Positions 8,140 through 17,136 of a stretch of 64,000 nt of DNA are shown in pieces. The stretch is from Nocardia brasiliensis IFM 10847. Its GTDB lineage: Bacteria; Actinomycetota; Actinomycetes; Mycobacteriales; Mycobacteriaceae. The position numbers were made by a program, and so were the translations under genes. Numbering within the stretch: the stretch's first letter is position 1; each line of letters begins with the position of its first letter. The notes under the pieces are model-generated. The model saw nothing but the letters and a program-made list of their open reading frames with translations. It was not told the DNA's origin and did no database searches. The stretch lies in contig NZ_BAUA01000006.1 of assembly GCF_000710915.1 (NCBI RefSeq), forward strand, positions 40,201 through 104,200. The letters run 5' to 3'.

Positions 8140-9162
8140 TCAGCGTCCGCCCCAGCGCACCGCGGCGGCCGCCGCGAAATCCCCGGCATGTGCGAAACCC
8201 GCGAGCAGCACCAGTGATCCGGCGGGGACTCTTCCGGCGCGCACCGCGTGATCGAGGGTCACCGGGATGCCCGCGGCGAACAGGTTGCCGCACTCGTCGA
8301 ACGTGTCGGGGTGCCGGTCGACCGGAAGTTGCAGTGCGTCACGCCAATTGCGCAAGAAGGCCCGGTTCGGCTGGTTCGTCACCAGCAGGTCCAGCTCGTC
8401 GGCCCGCACGCCGATCCGCCCGCATACCGCGTGTGCCACCTCCGGCACGATGCGATTACCCCGGGCGAGGACTTTCGCGATCTTCGACTCGGTGAAGCCG
8501 ACATGCATCTGGCCCGGGCCCGCCTCCCAGTATTTACGCGGCGGATCCGCGAGCACCGTCATCTGGCCCGCGTACTCCGGCAGGTGCCGGGCTTCCACGT
8601 CGAGAATAGGTGACTCGCCGGACTTCACCAGCAGACCGACGCCCGCTCCGTCTCCGGGGATGGCGGCCTGCGGCTTGGACCGCACCTGCTCCTGGGTGAA
8701 GATCTGACCGGCCGCGTTCTGCACGGTGACGATCAGCGCCGAACGCGCGGCACTGCTCAGCAAGAGCTGCCTGGCGATCTTCATCGCGTAGACGAACGCC
8801 GCACACCCGCCGTTGTGCAGGTCGATCAGCCACTCCGGGGTGAGCCCGAGCCGCGCGGCGACCTCTCCCCCGTTACCGACGATGCCGAGCTCGGGGATCT
8901 GCGTGTGCACGATGAGAACGTCGATCTCGCTGAGGAATTCGCTGCCCCGGCGTTCGAGCATCGGGGCGATCGCCTGTTCCGCCATATCGGCCGGCGTCTC
9001 GCCGGGCGCGATGTGATGCCGCAACGGCGGGGACTTGAACATCGCGTTCGAGGTGTTGTCCGCGGGATCGGCGTAGCGGGCGAAATAGTCCGCGGTGACC
9101 CGGTTCTTCGGCAGGTAGCTGGAAACGTCTGCCAGGCTTACGGTCTCGGTCGTCGTGCCCAT
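8140..9162 (-). CDS. KAS III-like 3-oxoacyl-ACP synthase homologue with altered catalytic His
   Basis: A 340-residue thiolase-fold enzyme of the FabH/KAS III family. The nucleophile is Cys120 in 'NGGCAAFVYAM'. At the usual catalytic His position (HQAN in FabH) the sequence reads 'VTNQPNRAF', so Asn263 replaces His; the third residue is Asn293 in 'DECGNLFAAG'. Such changes occur in KAS III relatives that do acyl transfer rather than decarboxylative condensation. The ATG at 9162 overlaps the stop of the SRPBCC gene (TGATG), so the two are translationally coupled. Confidence 0.8.
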   Translation of the reverse strand: MGTTTETVSLADVSSYLPKNRVTADYFARYADPADNTSNAMFKSPPLRHHIAPGETPADMAEQAIAPMLERRGSEFLSEIDVLIVHTQIPELGIVGNGGEVAARLGLTPEWLIDLHNGGCAAFVYAMKIARQLLLSSAARSALIVTVQNAAGQIFTQEQVRSKPQAAIPGDGAGVGLLVKSGESPILDVEARHLPEYAGQMTVLADPPRKYWEAGPGQMHVGFTESKIAKVLARGNRIVPEVAHAVCGRIGVRADELDLLVTNQPNRAFLRNWRDALQLPVDRHPDTFDECGNLFAAGIPVTLDHAVRAGRVPAGSLVLLAGFAHAGDFAAAAAVRWGGR

Positions 9163-9818
9163 CAGTGCATCCATTTCGGCTTGACCGGCTCGCCTTTGGC
9201 GTGCCGGTGCTCGCAGATCGCTTTCAGGTTCCGCAGTTCCAGCAGGTGGCCCGCGTAGAAGAGATTCCAGAAATCCCCGACCCAGACCGGGCGGTCCGGC
9301 GGCGCGGTGTCCGGGTAGCCGTTCTCGTCGTAGAACGGGTGGTGACAGTTGGTCCACACGACCACCGACCCCGGCTTGTTCAGCACCACCTGCGCGTCGA
9401 GCACGCGCATCAGATAGATCATCCAGAGGTGCTCGGATTGGTCCCAGGCACAGTGATAGTCGACAGTGCGGGCCGCGGCGTTGGCGACCGTGCGGGTGTA
9501 GATGCGGGTGTGCTCGCCGATCCGATCGTCGGACACCCACAGGTCCGGTTCGGCGGTGCGCTCGAAACCCCGCATGCTGTAGGTCCATTCGCACAGGCTG
9601 CGGGTATCGGACAGGTACTCGAACACCTCGTCGGGCGGGGCGTCGACGTACTCGTTGACGGTGCAGAACTGGCCGTAGACCTCATCGTGCGGGTACACCG
9701 CGCGGGTCATGTCCAGGACGATCGGCATGCCCTCTTTGACGCTGATGTTCTCGATCCGATAGACGCCTGGCACTTCGACATCCGGGACCTCGAGCGGCGC
9801 GGCGGCGGGTTCGGTCAT
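9162..9818 (-). CDS. SRPBCC-family protein
   Basis: A 218-residue protein with the START/Bet v1-like (SRPBCC) pattern: 'CTVNEYVDAPPDEVFEYLSD', 'CEWTYSMRGFE', then strands 'TRIYTRTV' and 'RTVDYHCAWDQSEHLWMIYLM'. These fold around a hydrophobic cavity and act as aromatases/cyclases or ligand carriers. It has extra N- and C-terminal segments compared with simple members. The ATG overlaps the TPP-enzyme stop (ATGA) and its own stop overlaps the KAS III start, so it is an integral part of the operon. A role in folding or dehydrating the pathway intermediate is inferred from context only. Confidence 0.75.
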   Translation of the reverse strand: MTEPAAAPLEVPDVEVPGVYRIENISVKEGMPIVLDMTRAVYPHDEVYGQFCTVNEYVDAPPDEVFEYLSDTRSLCEWTYSMRGFERTAEPDLWVSDDRIGEHTRIYTRTVANAAARTVDYHCAWDQSEHLWMIYLMRVLDAQVVLNKPGSVVVWTNCHHPFYDENGYPDTAPPDRPVWVGDFWNLFYAGHLLELRNLKAICEHRHAKGEPVKPKWMH

Positions 9819-11647
9819 GCGTAGAGCTCCTTCAGGAAGGGGGCGAAGGGTGGGATTTCGTCTGGGTCGCAGCGGATTTCGAGAAAGACCGGCCCGGTCG
9901 CGGTGGCGGTCGTGTCCAGTGCCGCCTCGAACTCGGCCCGGGTGTCCGCGGAATAGGCCGGGAGATGCGGGAACATGGCGGCCACCGCCGCGCCGATGCG
10001 CGCGGGCCCGAACCTGTTGTAGGTGTAATCGCCGGAGTAGTAGAGCTGTTCGCGGGTGACGCACATGGCGTGCGCGTTGTTGTTGAAGATCACGAACGTG
10101 ACCGGCGCGTGGTACTCGACCGCGGTGTGCACCTCGTGACCGTGCATGAAGTAGGCGCCGTCCCCGGCGAGGACGAACGTGCGCCGCCGCCGGCCCAGCG
10201 CGCTGCCGATGCCCGCGCCGAACGCATAGCCCATACCGCCCATGCCCAACGCGATCACGAAGCGGCCGCCCGGTGGCACCGGCAGGTGATGGACCGCGGC
10301 CGCGCCGGTGTTGCCCGCGTCGACCACCACGTCGGTGCCCGGCGACAGGCGTGCGGCGATCGCGTCGACGGCGTCGCGGTAGCGCACGCCTGGGCCCGCG
10401 GCATGCGGAACCCGCAGCGGCGCAGCCATGATCGGCTCCCGAGGTACCACGTCGGTCGCCGCCGACGCGGCCAGCTCCGCCAACCGGGTCCGCAGTGGGC
10501 CACACAGCCATGCGTCGGTACGCACGAAGGCGCGATCGGTACCTATATGCCAAACCCGCGGGCACGCGGCGAGCGCGGCCTCGAGCCCGGCCCTGGCGAG
10601 CATGGGCAGCGGAGTGCCGACCACGACACACAACTCCGCTTCAGCCAGTAGCTCCGCCACCCGCGGATGCCCCATGGCCCCCGCGATCCCCGCAAAGTGC
10701 GCATGCCCGTTGGGGAAGGTGTCCTTCGCGTCGGGCGTCACCGCCACCGCCGCCCCCAATACCACTGCGGCAGCGATCAATTCCGCCCGCGCATCGGCCC
10801 GGGCAACCTCCGGTCCCGCGATGATCACGGTGCGCCACCCACCCGTACGCACCCGCCGCGCCGCGCCCCTTTGCGCCGCGCCTTCACTGCAATCGCCCTG
10901 CGGCTCGGAGTCGAGCGGCGGGCAACCACGAGCGGCGGGCACTGCGCCCCGGGGCAGCCCCGCGCCGGCACGCTGCGCATCGCCTTCACCCCGCTTCGCA
11001 CCGGTTTCGCGTGGTTCGCCGGCAGCGCGGTCGAGCGGCCCCGGCCCGGGGTCGATCGGCCATGCGTCTTCGACGGGTGCCTGCTGTGCCTGAATGTCTT
11101 TCGGGAGCAGCAGGACTGCCGGACCGCCCGCCTGCGCGGCTTCGATCGCTCGGGTGACGACCTCGGTGACGCCCTCGGCTCGGTCCAGGCGCAGGCAGAC
11201 TCGTGCGACGGTGCCGAACAGGCGTTCGGCGTCGATTCGGCCGTGGCCGCCACCGGTGTCCTGGAAGGCGCCGTGGCCTTCGAGCGGGCGCGGCGGCTGG
11301 CCGACCAGCGCCAGCACCGGTATCCGCGAATCGAACGATTCGCCCAGCGCGGCAACGAGATTCAGGGCACCGCCGCCGGACGTCGCGACCACGACCCCTA
11401 GCCGGTCGGTGGTGCGGGCATAGCCGTCTGCCATGGTCGCGGCACCGAACTCGTGTTTCGCGACGACGCCGGTGAGCGGCGCGGCGCTGCGGGCCAGCGC
11501 GTCGTAGACGTCCTCGATGTTCGCGCCGCCGACCCCGAAAACATGATCGGTGTGCGCGGCGATCAGCTCGATGATGCGGTCGGCGACCGTTTTCCGGCAT
11601 TCGACGGCGAGGCCGTTCGTCTCCGAGATAGATCGCGTACGATTCAT
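9815..11647 (-). CDS. Thiamine-diphosphate-dependent enzyme, acetolactate synthase-like
   Basis: A 610-residue enzyme of the acetolactate synthase/benzoylformate decarboxylase family. The N-terminal pyrimidine domain has 'HVFGVGGANIEDVYDAL' and the catalytic Glu region 'GVVAKHEFGAATMADGYAR'. The C-terminal domain has the ThDP motif GDG...NN in 'LAGDGAYFMHG' and 'VIFNNNAHAM'. Family members decarboxylate 2-keto acids and transfer the acyl carbanion. Between the N-terminal and central domains sits a Gly/Ala/Arg-rich segment of about 60 residues (about 10850-11030) that looks inserted in frame. It is first in the operon; the ATG at 11647 has only a weak ribosome binding site. I infer a carboligation or decarboxylation that feeds the downstream KAS III and aminotransferase. 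Confidence 0.85.
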   Translation of the reverse strand: MNRTRSISETNGLAVECRKTVADRIIELIAAHTDHVFGVGGANIEDVYDALARSAAPLTGVVAKHEFGAATMADGYARTTDRLGVVVATSGGGALNLVAALGESFDSRIPVLALVGQPPRPLEGHGAFQDTGGGHGRIDAERLFGTVARVCLRLDRAEGVTEVVTRAIEAAQAGGPAVLLLPKDIQAQQAPVEDAWPIDPGPGPLDRAAGEPRETGAKRGEGDAQRAGAGLPRGAVPAARGCPPLDSEPQGDCSEGAAQRGAARRVRTGGWRTVIIAGPEVARADARAELIAAAVVLGAAVAVTPDAKDTFPNGHAHFAGIAGAMGHPRVAELLAEAELCVVVGTPLPMLARAGLEAALAACPRVWHIGTDRAFVRTDAWLCGPLRTRLAELAASAATDVVPREPIMAAPLRVPHAAGPGVRYRDAVDAIAARLSPGTDVVVDAGNTGAAAVHHLPVPPGGRFVIALGMGGMGYAFGAGIGSALGRRRRTFVLAGDGAYFMHGHEVHTAVEYHAPVTFVIFNNNAHAMCVTREQLYYSGDYTYNRFGPARIGAAVAAMFPHLPAYSADTRAEFEAALDTTATATGPVFLEIRCDPDEIPPFAPFLKELYA

Positions 11648-11845
11648 CGCACACAATGTATCTGGGACAGTTGCGTGTCACAATGTGATCCGGGTCATAT
11701 TCCAAGCGGAATCAGATTGCGGCACAACAGTTTTGATCAAACGTCCAGTTGTTGTGCGGCTGCCCGACGGGCGTTGTGCAGGTGCCAGCTGAGTCCGGCT
11801 CAACGAGATCCACTCGCCGAGCCGGTGATCGAAATCGGTACGAGG

Positions 11846-12130
11846 TCAGCCGATAACAGAGTTCATGATGGTGCCCGCACTCGTTGCCACCGCACCGCCG
11901 GCCATCGCACTGGCGATCATCTTGGGCGACTGCAAACCGCCGCCGCTCCACTTCTCCCACGCGAACCGGCCGCCGCCGTAGGTGATGGCGGTGATGCCGG
12001 ACAGTTGCACGAGCCAGGTGAAGTAGCGGCCCATTTGCATCAACTTGTCCGCCAGCGGCGGCGCCTCCGGAGTCGGATTGCTGACCTCCGCAAGAACGGT
12101 ATCGTGTAGCGCGGCCAGAATCATGCTCAC
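11846..12130 (-). CDS. Small two-helix membrane protein
   Basis: A 94-residue protein. The GTG at 12130 lies 8 bp after AAGGAG, a better placed start than the ATG at 12124. Two hydrophobic stretches ('YFTWLVQLSGITAITYGGG' and 'MIASAMAGGAVATSAGTIM') with a Gly-rich turn suggest a hairpin membrane protein. The layout recalls the VirB2/TrbC-type pilin-like proteins of actinobacterial conjugative elements, but there are no other transfer genes here and the resemblance is weak. Confidence 0.5.
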   Translation of the reverse strand: MSMILAALHDTVLAEVSNPTPEAPPLADKLMQMGRYFTWLVQLSGITAITYGGGRFAWEKWSGGGLQSPKMIASAMAGGAVATSAGTIMNSVIG

Positions 12131-12515
12131 GTTCGTTGCTCCTTTTCGCAGGCTGAGGTGGGTCCGGACACGAGGAAATCGCGCAGCCGTGCGCGATTCG
12201 ACCAACCGAAGAAATGCGCCGGCACAGAATTCGCCGACACCACTGGCACGACGGAGCTATCTGCCGCTACGGACTCGTGCCATGTCGCTCCCGCTTTCCG
12301 CTCGTCGCCGGAAAAACTCGTGACCTGCGCAATTGAACCTCACCAAGATCACACGTGGTCTGCGACACACCGAAAATTCGACACACCGAAGCAAGACCGT
12401 GATCTGACCCGAGGACGACCCACAAACGCGAGCGGAAAAACTCGCCGAACCCGGATGACTGCTACTTCGCGTATTTCAGAACGGGATCTATGTCATCCCG
12501 CGCGACACCCGCCGG
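12131..12515. other. Intergenic region, nothing recognised
   Basis: This stretch of 385 bp has no open frame with coding character and no clear repeat or terminator. Its last 100 bp are less GC-rich than the flanking genes. It probably holds the promoter of the small membrane-protein gene to the left. Confidence 0.5.
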
Positions 12516-13418
12516 CTAGGGGCTCGCCGCGGCCAGGAGGGCCTGGGCGGACCGGCGAAACGCGGCTACCAGGTGTGCGCTATCCCCGGCGCGGGTGGCG
12601 AGCACCACCTGACATGGCTCGACCCCGTGCAGCGGGATCGAGGTCAGGTCCGGCCGGGTGCCCTCGCCGCGCAACCCGGCGGGCACGATGGCGACCACCT
12701 GCCCGGACGCGATCGACTCGAATAGGTCCTCGATGTGGCTGACCAGCGGCCCGTCGGGTGCCGGCGTGCCGTCGGGACGGGGGTCGACACGCCAGAACGA
12801 GTCCCACTCGGCAGCGGGCAACCTCGGCACCGGCTCAGTCGCGATGTCGTCGAGGGTGACTGATGCCCGGCCGGCCAGCCGGTGGAACCGGGCGACGAGC
12901 AGCACGCGGGGCTCGTGGTGCAGGACGGTGACCCGCAGTCCGTCGGTGGCGAACGGCAGCCGCGTCACGACAGCGTCCACACGGCGGCTGATCAGGGCCG
13001 TCCGCACCTCCGCCAATTCCAGGTGCAGTGTGTGCACCTCGGCCTCGGTGTGGTGGTGGCGCAGGTGTCGTACCGCCGGCGTAATGATCAGCCCGCGCGT
13101 GTGGCCGACGATGAGTTGATGTGGCACTGCGGCCGCACGGGCGTCCGCCGCAGCCATTGCCGCGAGCGCCAGCAGTTGCTCGGCGTGGGGCAGGAACGCG
13201 GCCCCGGCGGGGGTCAGGCGAGTGCCCTGCCGGTCGCGGTCGAGCAGCCGAGCTCCGACGCGCTGCTCGAGGGTCCGGATCTGACGGCTCAGGGTCGGCT
13301 GGGTGATGTGCAGCAGTGCCGCAGCACGGGCGAAGTGCTGCTGCTCGGCGACCACCGTGAAGTAACGGACCAGTCGGAGTTCGAACTCGGCCGACGGTAC
13401 CGCGTTGGCTGTGTCCAC
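12516..13418 (-). CDS. LysR-family transcriptional regulator
   Basis: A 300-residue LysR regulator. The N-terminal winged helix-turn-helix is clear ('LRLVRYFTVVAEQQHFARAA', then 'ITQPTLSRQIRTLEQRVGARLL'), followed by the linker helix and an effector-binding domain from about residue 100. It is divergent from the flavin monooxygenase gene across a 194-bp gap, the classic arrangement for a LysR protein controlling its neighbour. It starts at GTG ('MDTANAV'). The effector is unknown, perhaps a ketone substrate of the monooxygenase. Confidence 0.9.
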   Translation of the reverse strand: MDTANAVPSAEFELRLVRYFTVVAEQQHFARAAALLHITQPTLSRQIRTLEQRVGARLLDRDRQGTRLTPAGAAFLPHAEQLLALAAMAAADARAAAVPHQLIVGHTRGLIITPAVRHLRHHHTEAEVHTLHLELAEVRTALISRRVDAVVTRLPFATDGLRVTVLHHEPRVLLVARFHRLAGRASVTLDDIATEPVPRLPAAEWDSFWRVDPRPDGTPAPDGPLVSHIEDLFESIASGQVVAIVPAGLRGEGTRPDLTSIPLHGVEPCQVVLATRAGDSAHLVAAFRRSAQALLAAASP

Positions 13419-13612
13419 AACACCGCAAGATAGCCCACTCGCGGCCGTGATGCCTGGAACGCATCACGGGATGCGAAACAAGCTTTGGACGCGCCCACTC
13501 GGCGGCGTGGAGTCTGTGTACAGACGAGCCGGACGTCGCCGACTCGAAGCGGGGTGAGCGGATTCCCGCATGCACGACAACCGCTGTGTCAGAACTGATG
13601 TGGAGTGAAACC

Positions 13613-15112
13613 ATGATCGAGTACCACGAAACCGTCGTTGTCGGTGGGGGTTTCGGCGGAATCTGCGCTGCCCACGACCTCCTGGAGCAGGGCCGCGGCG
13701 ACTTCGTCATCCTCGAGCGTGCCGCCGAACTGGGCGGGGTGTGGCGGGACAACCGCTACCCCAATGCGGCCTGTGACGTCCCGGCACATTTCTACAGCCT
13801 CTCGTTCGCGCCGAACCCGACGTGGACGCGCAGCTACGCGCCGTGGTACGAGATCCTCGCCTACATCGACAAAGTGGCCGACGATCTGGGAGTCCGGGAC
13901 CGTATCCGGTTCAACACCGCTCTGGTGTCGGCGAGTTGGGAGGAGCTCGCCGGTGTGTGGAACCTGCGTACCGCTGCGGGCGCGTCGCTGTCGTGCCGGT
14001 TCCTGGTCATGGCAAGTGGTTCACTCAGCACCCCGCGCATTCCTGATCTTCCGGGGCGCGAGACGTTTCGCGGCGAGGTGATCCACACGGCGGAATGGGA
14101 TGAGCGAGTCCGTCTGGAAGGTCGGCGCGTGGTGGTCGTCGGTGCGAGCGCCAGTGCCGCGCAGGTTCTCCCTTATGCCGTCGACGTGGCCGAGAGCGTG
14201 CTGGCGGTGATCCGCACCCCGCCCTACGTGATGCCGAAGGACGAACAGTTCTACGACGCCGAGGCGCAGGCACGGTTCCGGGACGAACCGGAGCGGATAG
14301 CAGCGATCCGCGCGGACGCCGAACACAGGTTCAATGTCGAGGCGCAAACACAGGCGGTCATGGACGAGGCCCAGCTCGCCGCGATCGAAGGACAGTGGCG
14401 TGACTACATGGAGTCGGAGATCGTCGATCCCGGCCTGCGTAACCTCCTGACACCGTCGTACCGGTTCGGCTGTCGCCGGCCGGTCATCTCCAGCACGTTC
14501 TACCCCGCCCTCGCCGACCGTAGAACCACCGTCTGGTCGGCCGGGATCTCGGCTATGACCGCGACCGGCGTGGTGACCGACGACGGGCGCGAATGGGACG
14601 CCGACGTGGTCGTGCTCGCGACCGGCTTCACCGCGACCGACATGTACGCCGGGACAGAGTTCCACGGTGAATCCGCGCGGTCGCTGAAGAAGGATGCGTG
14701 GCGCGAAGCGCCACATGCGTACAAGGGCACCGTCGTCGCGGGGTTCCCCAACCTCTTCCTCGTGACCGGTCCGCACACCCAGGCGAGTGGGTCCATCATC
14801 GCGGTCATCGAGGCGCAGATGAAGATGATCATGCAGTACCTCCAGCTCGTCGACGAGAGCGGCGCCGTCTCCGTCCAGCCGTCGCAGCGGGCTGAGCAGA
14901 GCTTCAACAATTGGGTCGACAGCGCAATGGCAGACTCCGTCTGGGAGGCCGGCGCGTGCCACAGCTGGTATCGCCTGGGCATGGCGGGCAAGGTCGTCAC
15001 GAAATGGCCCGGAAGCCTCGCGAGCTTCCAGAAAATGACCAGCACGGTCGACCTGGAAGATCTCGTGCTGAAGTTCGGCGCGGCCGACGCCCCGGCCCTG
15101 GTGGCCTCGTAG
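13613..15112 (+). CDS. Flavin-containing Baeyer-Villiger-type monooxygenase
   Basis: A 499-residue class B flavoprotein monooxygenase. The FAD-binding 'VVVGGGFGGICAA' is at the N terminus, a second Rossmann motif 'VVVVGASASAAQ' binds NADPH, and between them 'FRGEVIHTAEWD' gives the FxGxxxHTxxW Baeyer-Villiger fingerprint. 'DNRYPNAACDVPAHFYSLSF' is also typical. The ATG at 13613 follows GGAG; an upstream in-frame ATG at 13586 is less likely. It inserts oxygen next to a ketone or oxidises a heteroatom; the substrate is unknown. The divergent LysR gene is the probable regulator. Confidence 0.88.
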   Translation: MIEYHETVVVGGGFGGICAAHDLLEQGRGDFVILERAAELGGVWRDNRYPNAACDVPAHFYSLSFAPNPTWTRSYAPWYEILAYIDKVADDLGVRDRIRFNTALVSASWEELAGVWNLRTAAGASLSCRFLVMASGSLSTPRIPDLPGRETFRGEVIHTAEWDERVRLEGRRVVVVGASASAAQVLPYAVDVAESVLAVIRTPPYVMPKDEQFYDAEAQARFRDEPERIAAIRADAEHRFNVEAQTQAVMDEAQLAAIEGQWRDYMESEIVDPGLRNLLTPSYRFGCRRPVISSTFYPALADRRTTVWSAGISAMTATGVVTDDGREWDADVVVLATGFTATDMYAGTEFHGESARSLKKDAWREAPHAYKGTVVAGFPNLFLVTGPHTQASGSIIAVIEAQMKMIMQYLQLVDESGAVSVQPSQRAEQSFNNWVDSAMADSVWEAGACHSWYRLGMAGKVVTKWPGSLASFQKMTSTVDLEDLVLKFGAADAPALVAS

Positions 15113-15162
15113 TCCGCAGACCCGACCACATGCGCCGCGTCGGCCCGTTTATCCCGTAGGCG

Positions 15163-16182
15163 CTAGTCGGCGACTTTCACCACGAGCTTGCCGAAGTTGC
15201 GCCCTTCGAGCAGCCCGATGAAAGCCTCGGGCGCGTTGTCCAGCCCCTCGACGACATCCTCGAGGTAGCGGAGGCGTCCCTCGGCGATCCAGCCGGAGAC
15301 ATCCCGCAGGAAATCGGGATACAGCTCGCGGACGAACTCGGTCTGGATGAAGCCGCGGACGGTCAAGCTCTTGGTGAGGATGCGGGCGTAGAAAGACGGG
15401 AAGCGATCGGGACCGTCCGGCCGGCCGCTCGCGTTGTAGTTCGCGATCATGCCGCAAACCGGCACGCGCGCATAGGTATTCAGCAGCGGGTACACCGCGT
15501 CCGCGACGTGACCGCCGACGTTCTCGAAATAGATGTCGATGCCGTCGGGAACCGCCGCCCGCAGTTGCTCGGCGAAGTCGGGGGCGCGGTGATCGAGGGC
15601 GACGTCGAAGCCCAGCTCCGCACGCAGAGCCGCGCACTTCTCGGGCCCGCCCGCGATACCGATCGCGCGCACACCCTTGATCTTGGCGAGCTGCCCGACC
15701 GTGGCGCCGACCGGCCCGGTCGCCGCGGCGACCACGAGCGTCTCTCCGGGCTGCGGTTGACCGATCTTCAACAGTCCGGAGTAGGCGGTGAAGCCCGGCA
15801 TGCCGAGCACGCCGAGCGCGGTGGAGATCGGGGCCTTGTCCGGATCGAGCTTGCGCAGGGTCGACGCGGACGCCACATCGGCGCTCTGCCAACCCGAGTA
15901 GGCCAGCACCACATCGCCCTTCGCGAACCCGGAGTCGCGCGATTCGAGCACCTCCGCGACCGTGGCGCCGACCATCACCTGGCCGAGCTCGACCGGCTTC
16001 GCATAGGACTCCGCGTCGCTCATACGCCCGCGCATATAGGGATCGAGCGACAGGTACAACGTTCGCAGCAGCACCTGCCCGTCCTCGAGCGGTGGCAGTT
16101 CCGCGGTTTCGAAACGGAAGTCCGCGGGGGTGGGCGCGCCCACCGGCCGGGATGCAAGCACGATTCGCGTCGACTCGACCAT
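15163..16182 (-). CDS. NADP-dependent medium-chain reductase (PTGR/CurA-like)
   Basis: A 339-residue zinc-independent medium-chain dehydrogenase/reductase of the leukotriene B4 12-hydroxydehydrogenase/CurA family, reducing the C=C bond of alpha,beta-unsaturated carbonyls with NADPH. Seen in order: 'LYLSLDPYMRGRMSD' (family signature), 'GMPGFTAYSGLLKIGQ', the nucleotide-binding 'VVAAATGPVGATVGQLAKIKG', 'DIYFENVGGHVADAV' and 'GMIANYN'. The cysteines for zinc are absent, as expected. It is convergent with the monooxygenase gene, with 50 bp between stops. Probably general detoxification of enones. Confidence 0.88.
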   Translation of the reverse strand: MVESTRIVLASRPVGAPTPADFRFETAELPPLEDGQVLLRTLYLSLDPYMRGRMSDAESYAKPVELGQVMVGATVAEVLESRDSGFAKGDVVLAYSGWQSADVASASTLRKLDPDKAPISTALGVLGMPGFTAYSGLLKIGQPQPGETLVVAAATGPVGATVGQLAKIKGVRAIGIAGGPEKCAALRAELGFDVALDHRAPDFAEQLRAAVPDGIDIYFENVGGHVADAVYPLLNTYARVPVCGMIANYNASGRPDGPDRFPSFYARILTKSLTVRGFIQTEFVRELYPDFLRDVSGWIAEGRLRYLEDVVEGLDNAPEAFIGLLEGRNFGKLVVKVAD

Positions 16183-16291
16183 GCGGCCAAGCCTAGTCCT
16201 CGGCTAACGACCTCGCCGGTACCGCCGATAGGGCTGGTGTCGGATTGCGCGACACCGTTGTCTCGTACTCACCAGCACCCCGGGAGTTCTT

Positions 16292-17038
16292 TTGGCACGC
16301 CTATCTCGCACCCCTCGCCCACACGGCCGCGTCGCACTGACCGCGGCCACCGCCACCGCGCTCGCGGCACTGCTCACGGCCGGCCCGGCGGGCGCCCGGC
16401 CGATCGGGCCGTTCGATGTCGGCGGCGCGATCGAGGTCGAATACGACCAGGCGGGCGGCGGCGCCGTGTTCGGCGATCCGGTCACCCCGGAGTCCGACGC
16501 GGGCCGCGGCGGGAAATTCCAGGCCTTCGAACGCAACGCCTCCATCTACTGGCATCCCAGCACCGGCGCGAACGCGGTCGGCGGCGCGATCCGCGACAAA
16601 TGGGGCAACCTGGGCTGGGAGAACGGCGTCCTCGGCTACCCCGTGACCAGGGAAGAGTCGACCCCGTCGAAGCCGGGGCGCTACAACCACTTCCAGGGCG
16701 GGTCCATCTACTGGTCCGTCGGCACGGCCGCCCACCAGATCGGCGGTGCCATCCGGGACAAGTGGGCCGCCTACGGCTGGGAGAACAGCCCGCTCGGCTT
16801 CCCGATCACCGACGAGGCGGCCGCCAAGAACAACGGCCGCTACAACCTGTTCAACGACGGCGCCATCTACTGGTCCCCGAAATACGGCGCGCACGTCGTC
16901 TGGGGCGCGATCCGCACCACGTGGGAAGCACGGGCGGGCGCGAACGGCGGGTACGGCTACCCCACCAGCGACGAATACGACTACCAGGGCGGAAAGGCCC
17001 AGGACTTCGAAGGAGGACGTATCACCTGGCAGCCCTGA
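16292..17038 (+). CDS. Secreted LGFP-repeat protein, copy A
   Basis: A 248-residue exported protein made mainly of LGFP repeats. A signal peptide (VALTAATATALAALLTAGPAGA) is followed by at least three repeats of about 50 residues, each with a W-x-GxENGVLGYPVT or ENSPLGFPITDE core and an 'FQGGSIYWS' type strand pair. LGFP repeats occur in mycolate actinobacteria and are thought to bind the cell-wall arabinogalactan/mycolate layer. It starts at TTG (16292) after GGGAG; no ATG or GTG suits the signal peptide. Copy B follows 98 bp downstream. Confidence 0.85.
   Translation: MARLSRTPRPHGRVALTAATATALAALLTAGPAGARPIGPFDVGGAIEVEYDQAGGGAVFGDPVTPESDAGRGGKFQAFERNASIYWHPSTGANAVGGAIRDKWGNLGWENGVLGYPVTREESTPSKPGRYNHFQGGSIYWSVGTAAHQIGGAIRDKWAAYGWENSPLGFPITDEAAAKNNGRYNLFNDGAIYWSPKYGAHVVWGAIRTTWEARAGANGGYGYPTSDEYDYQGGKAQDFEGGRITWQP
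16780..16875 (+). repeat. 96-bp block identical between the two LGFP genes, copy 1
   Basis: This block is identical base for base to 17616-17711 in the downstream paralogue. It encodes 'ENSPLGFPITDEAAAKNNGR' and the following strand. Flanking sequence has clearly diverged, including at third positions, so the identity suggests gene conversion rather than simple common descent. Confidence 0.85.
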
Positions 17039-17136
17039 GCGCACCGCCGGGTCGGCGGGTTCGACGCGGTCGCGGCGTGTCATCATCCTCGGCGACGCTG
17101 TCTCGTCACCGAGGATCGCCTGACCGAGGAGTTTCA

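Noticed and set aside
15508..17136. Long plus-strand open frame running into the second LGFP gene
   Set aside because: Only the last 245 codons (from the TTG at 17137) look like a real protein. The upstream part is antisense to the reductase gene and out of frame with the first LGFP gene; it is Arg/Gly-rich shadow sequence.
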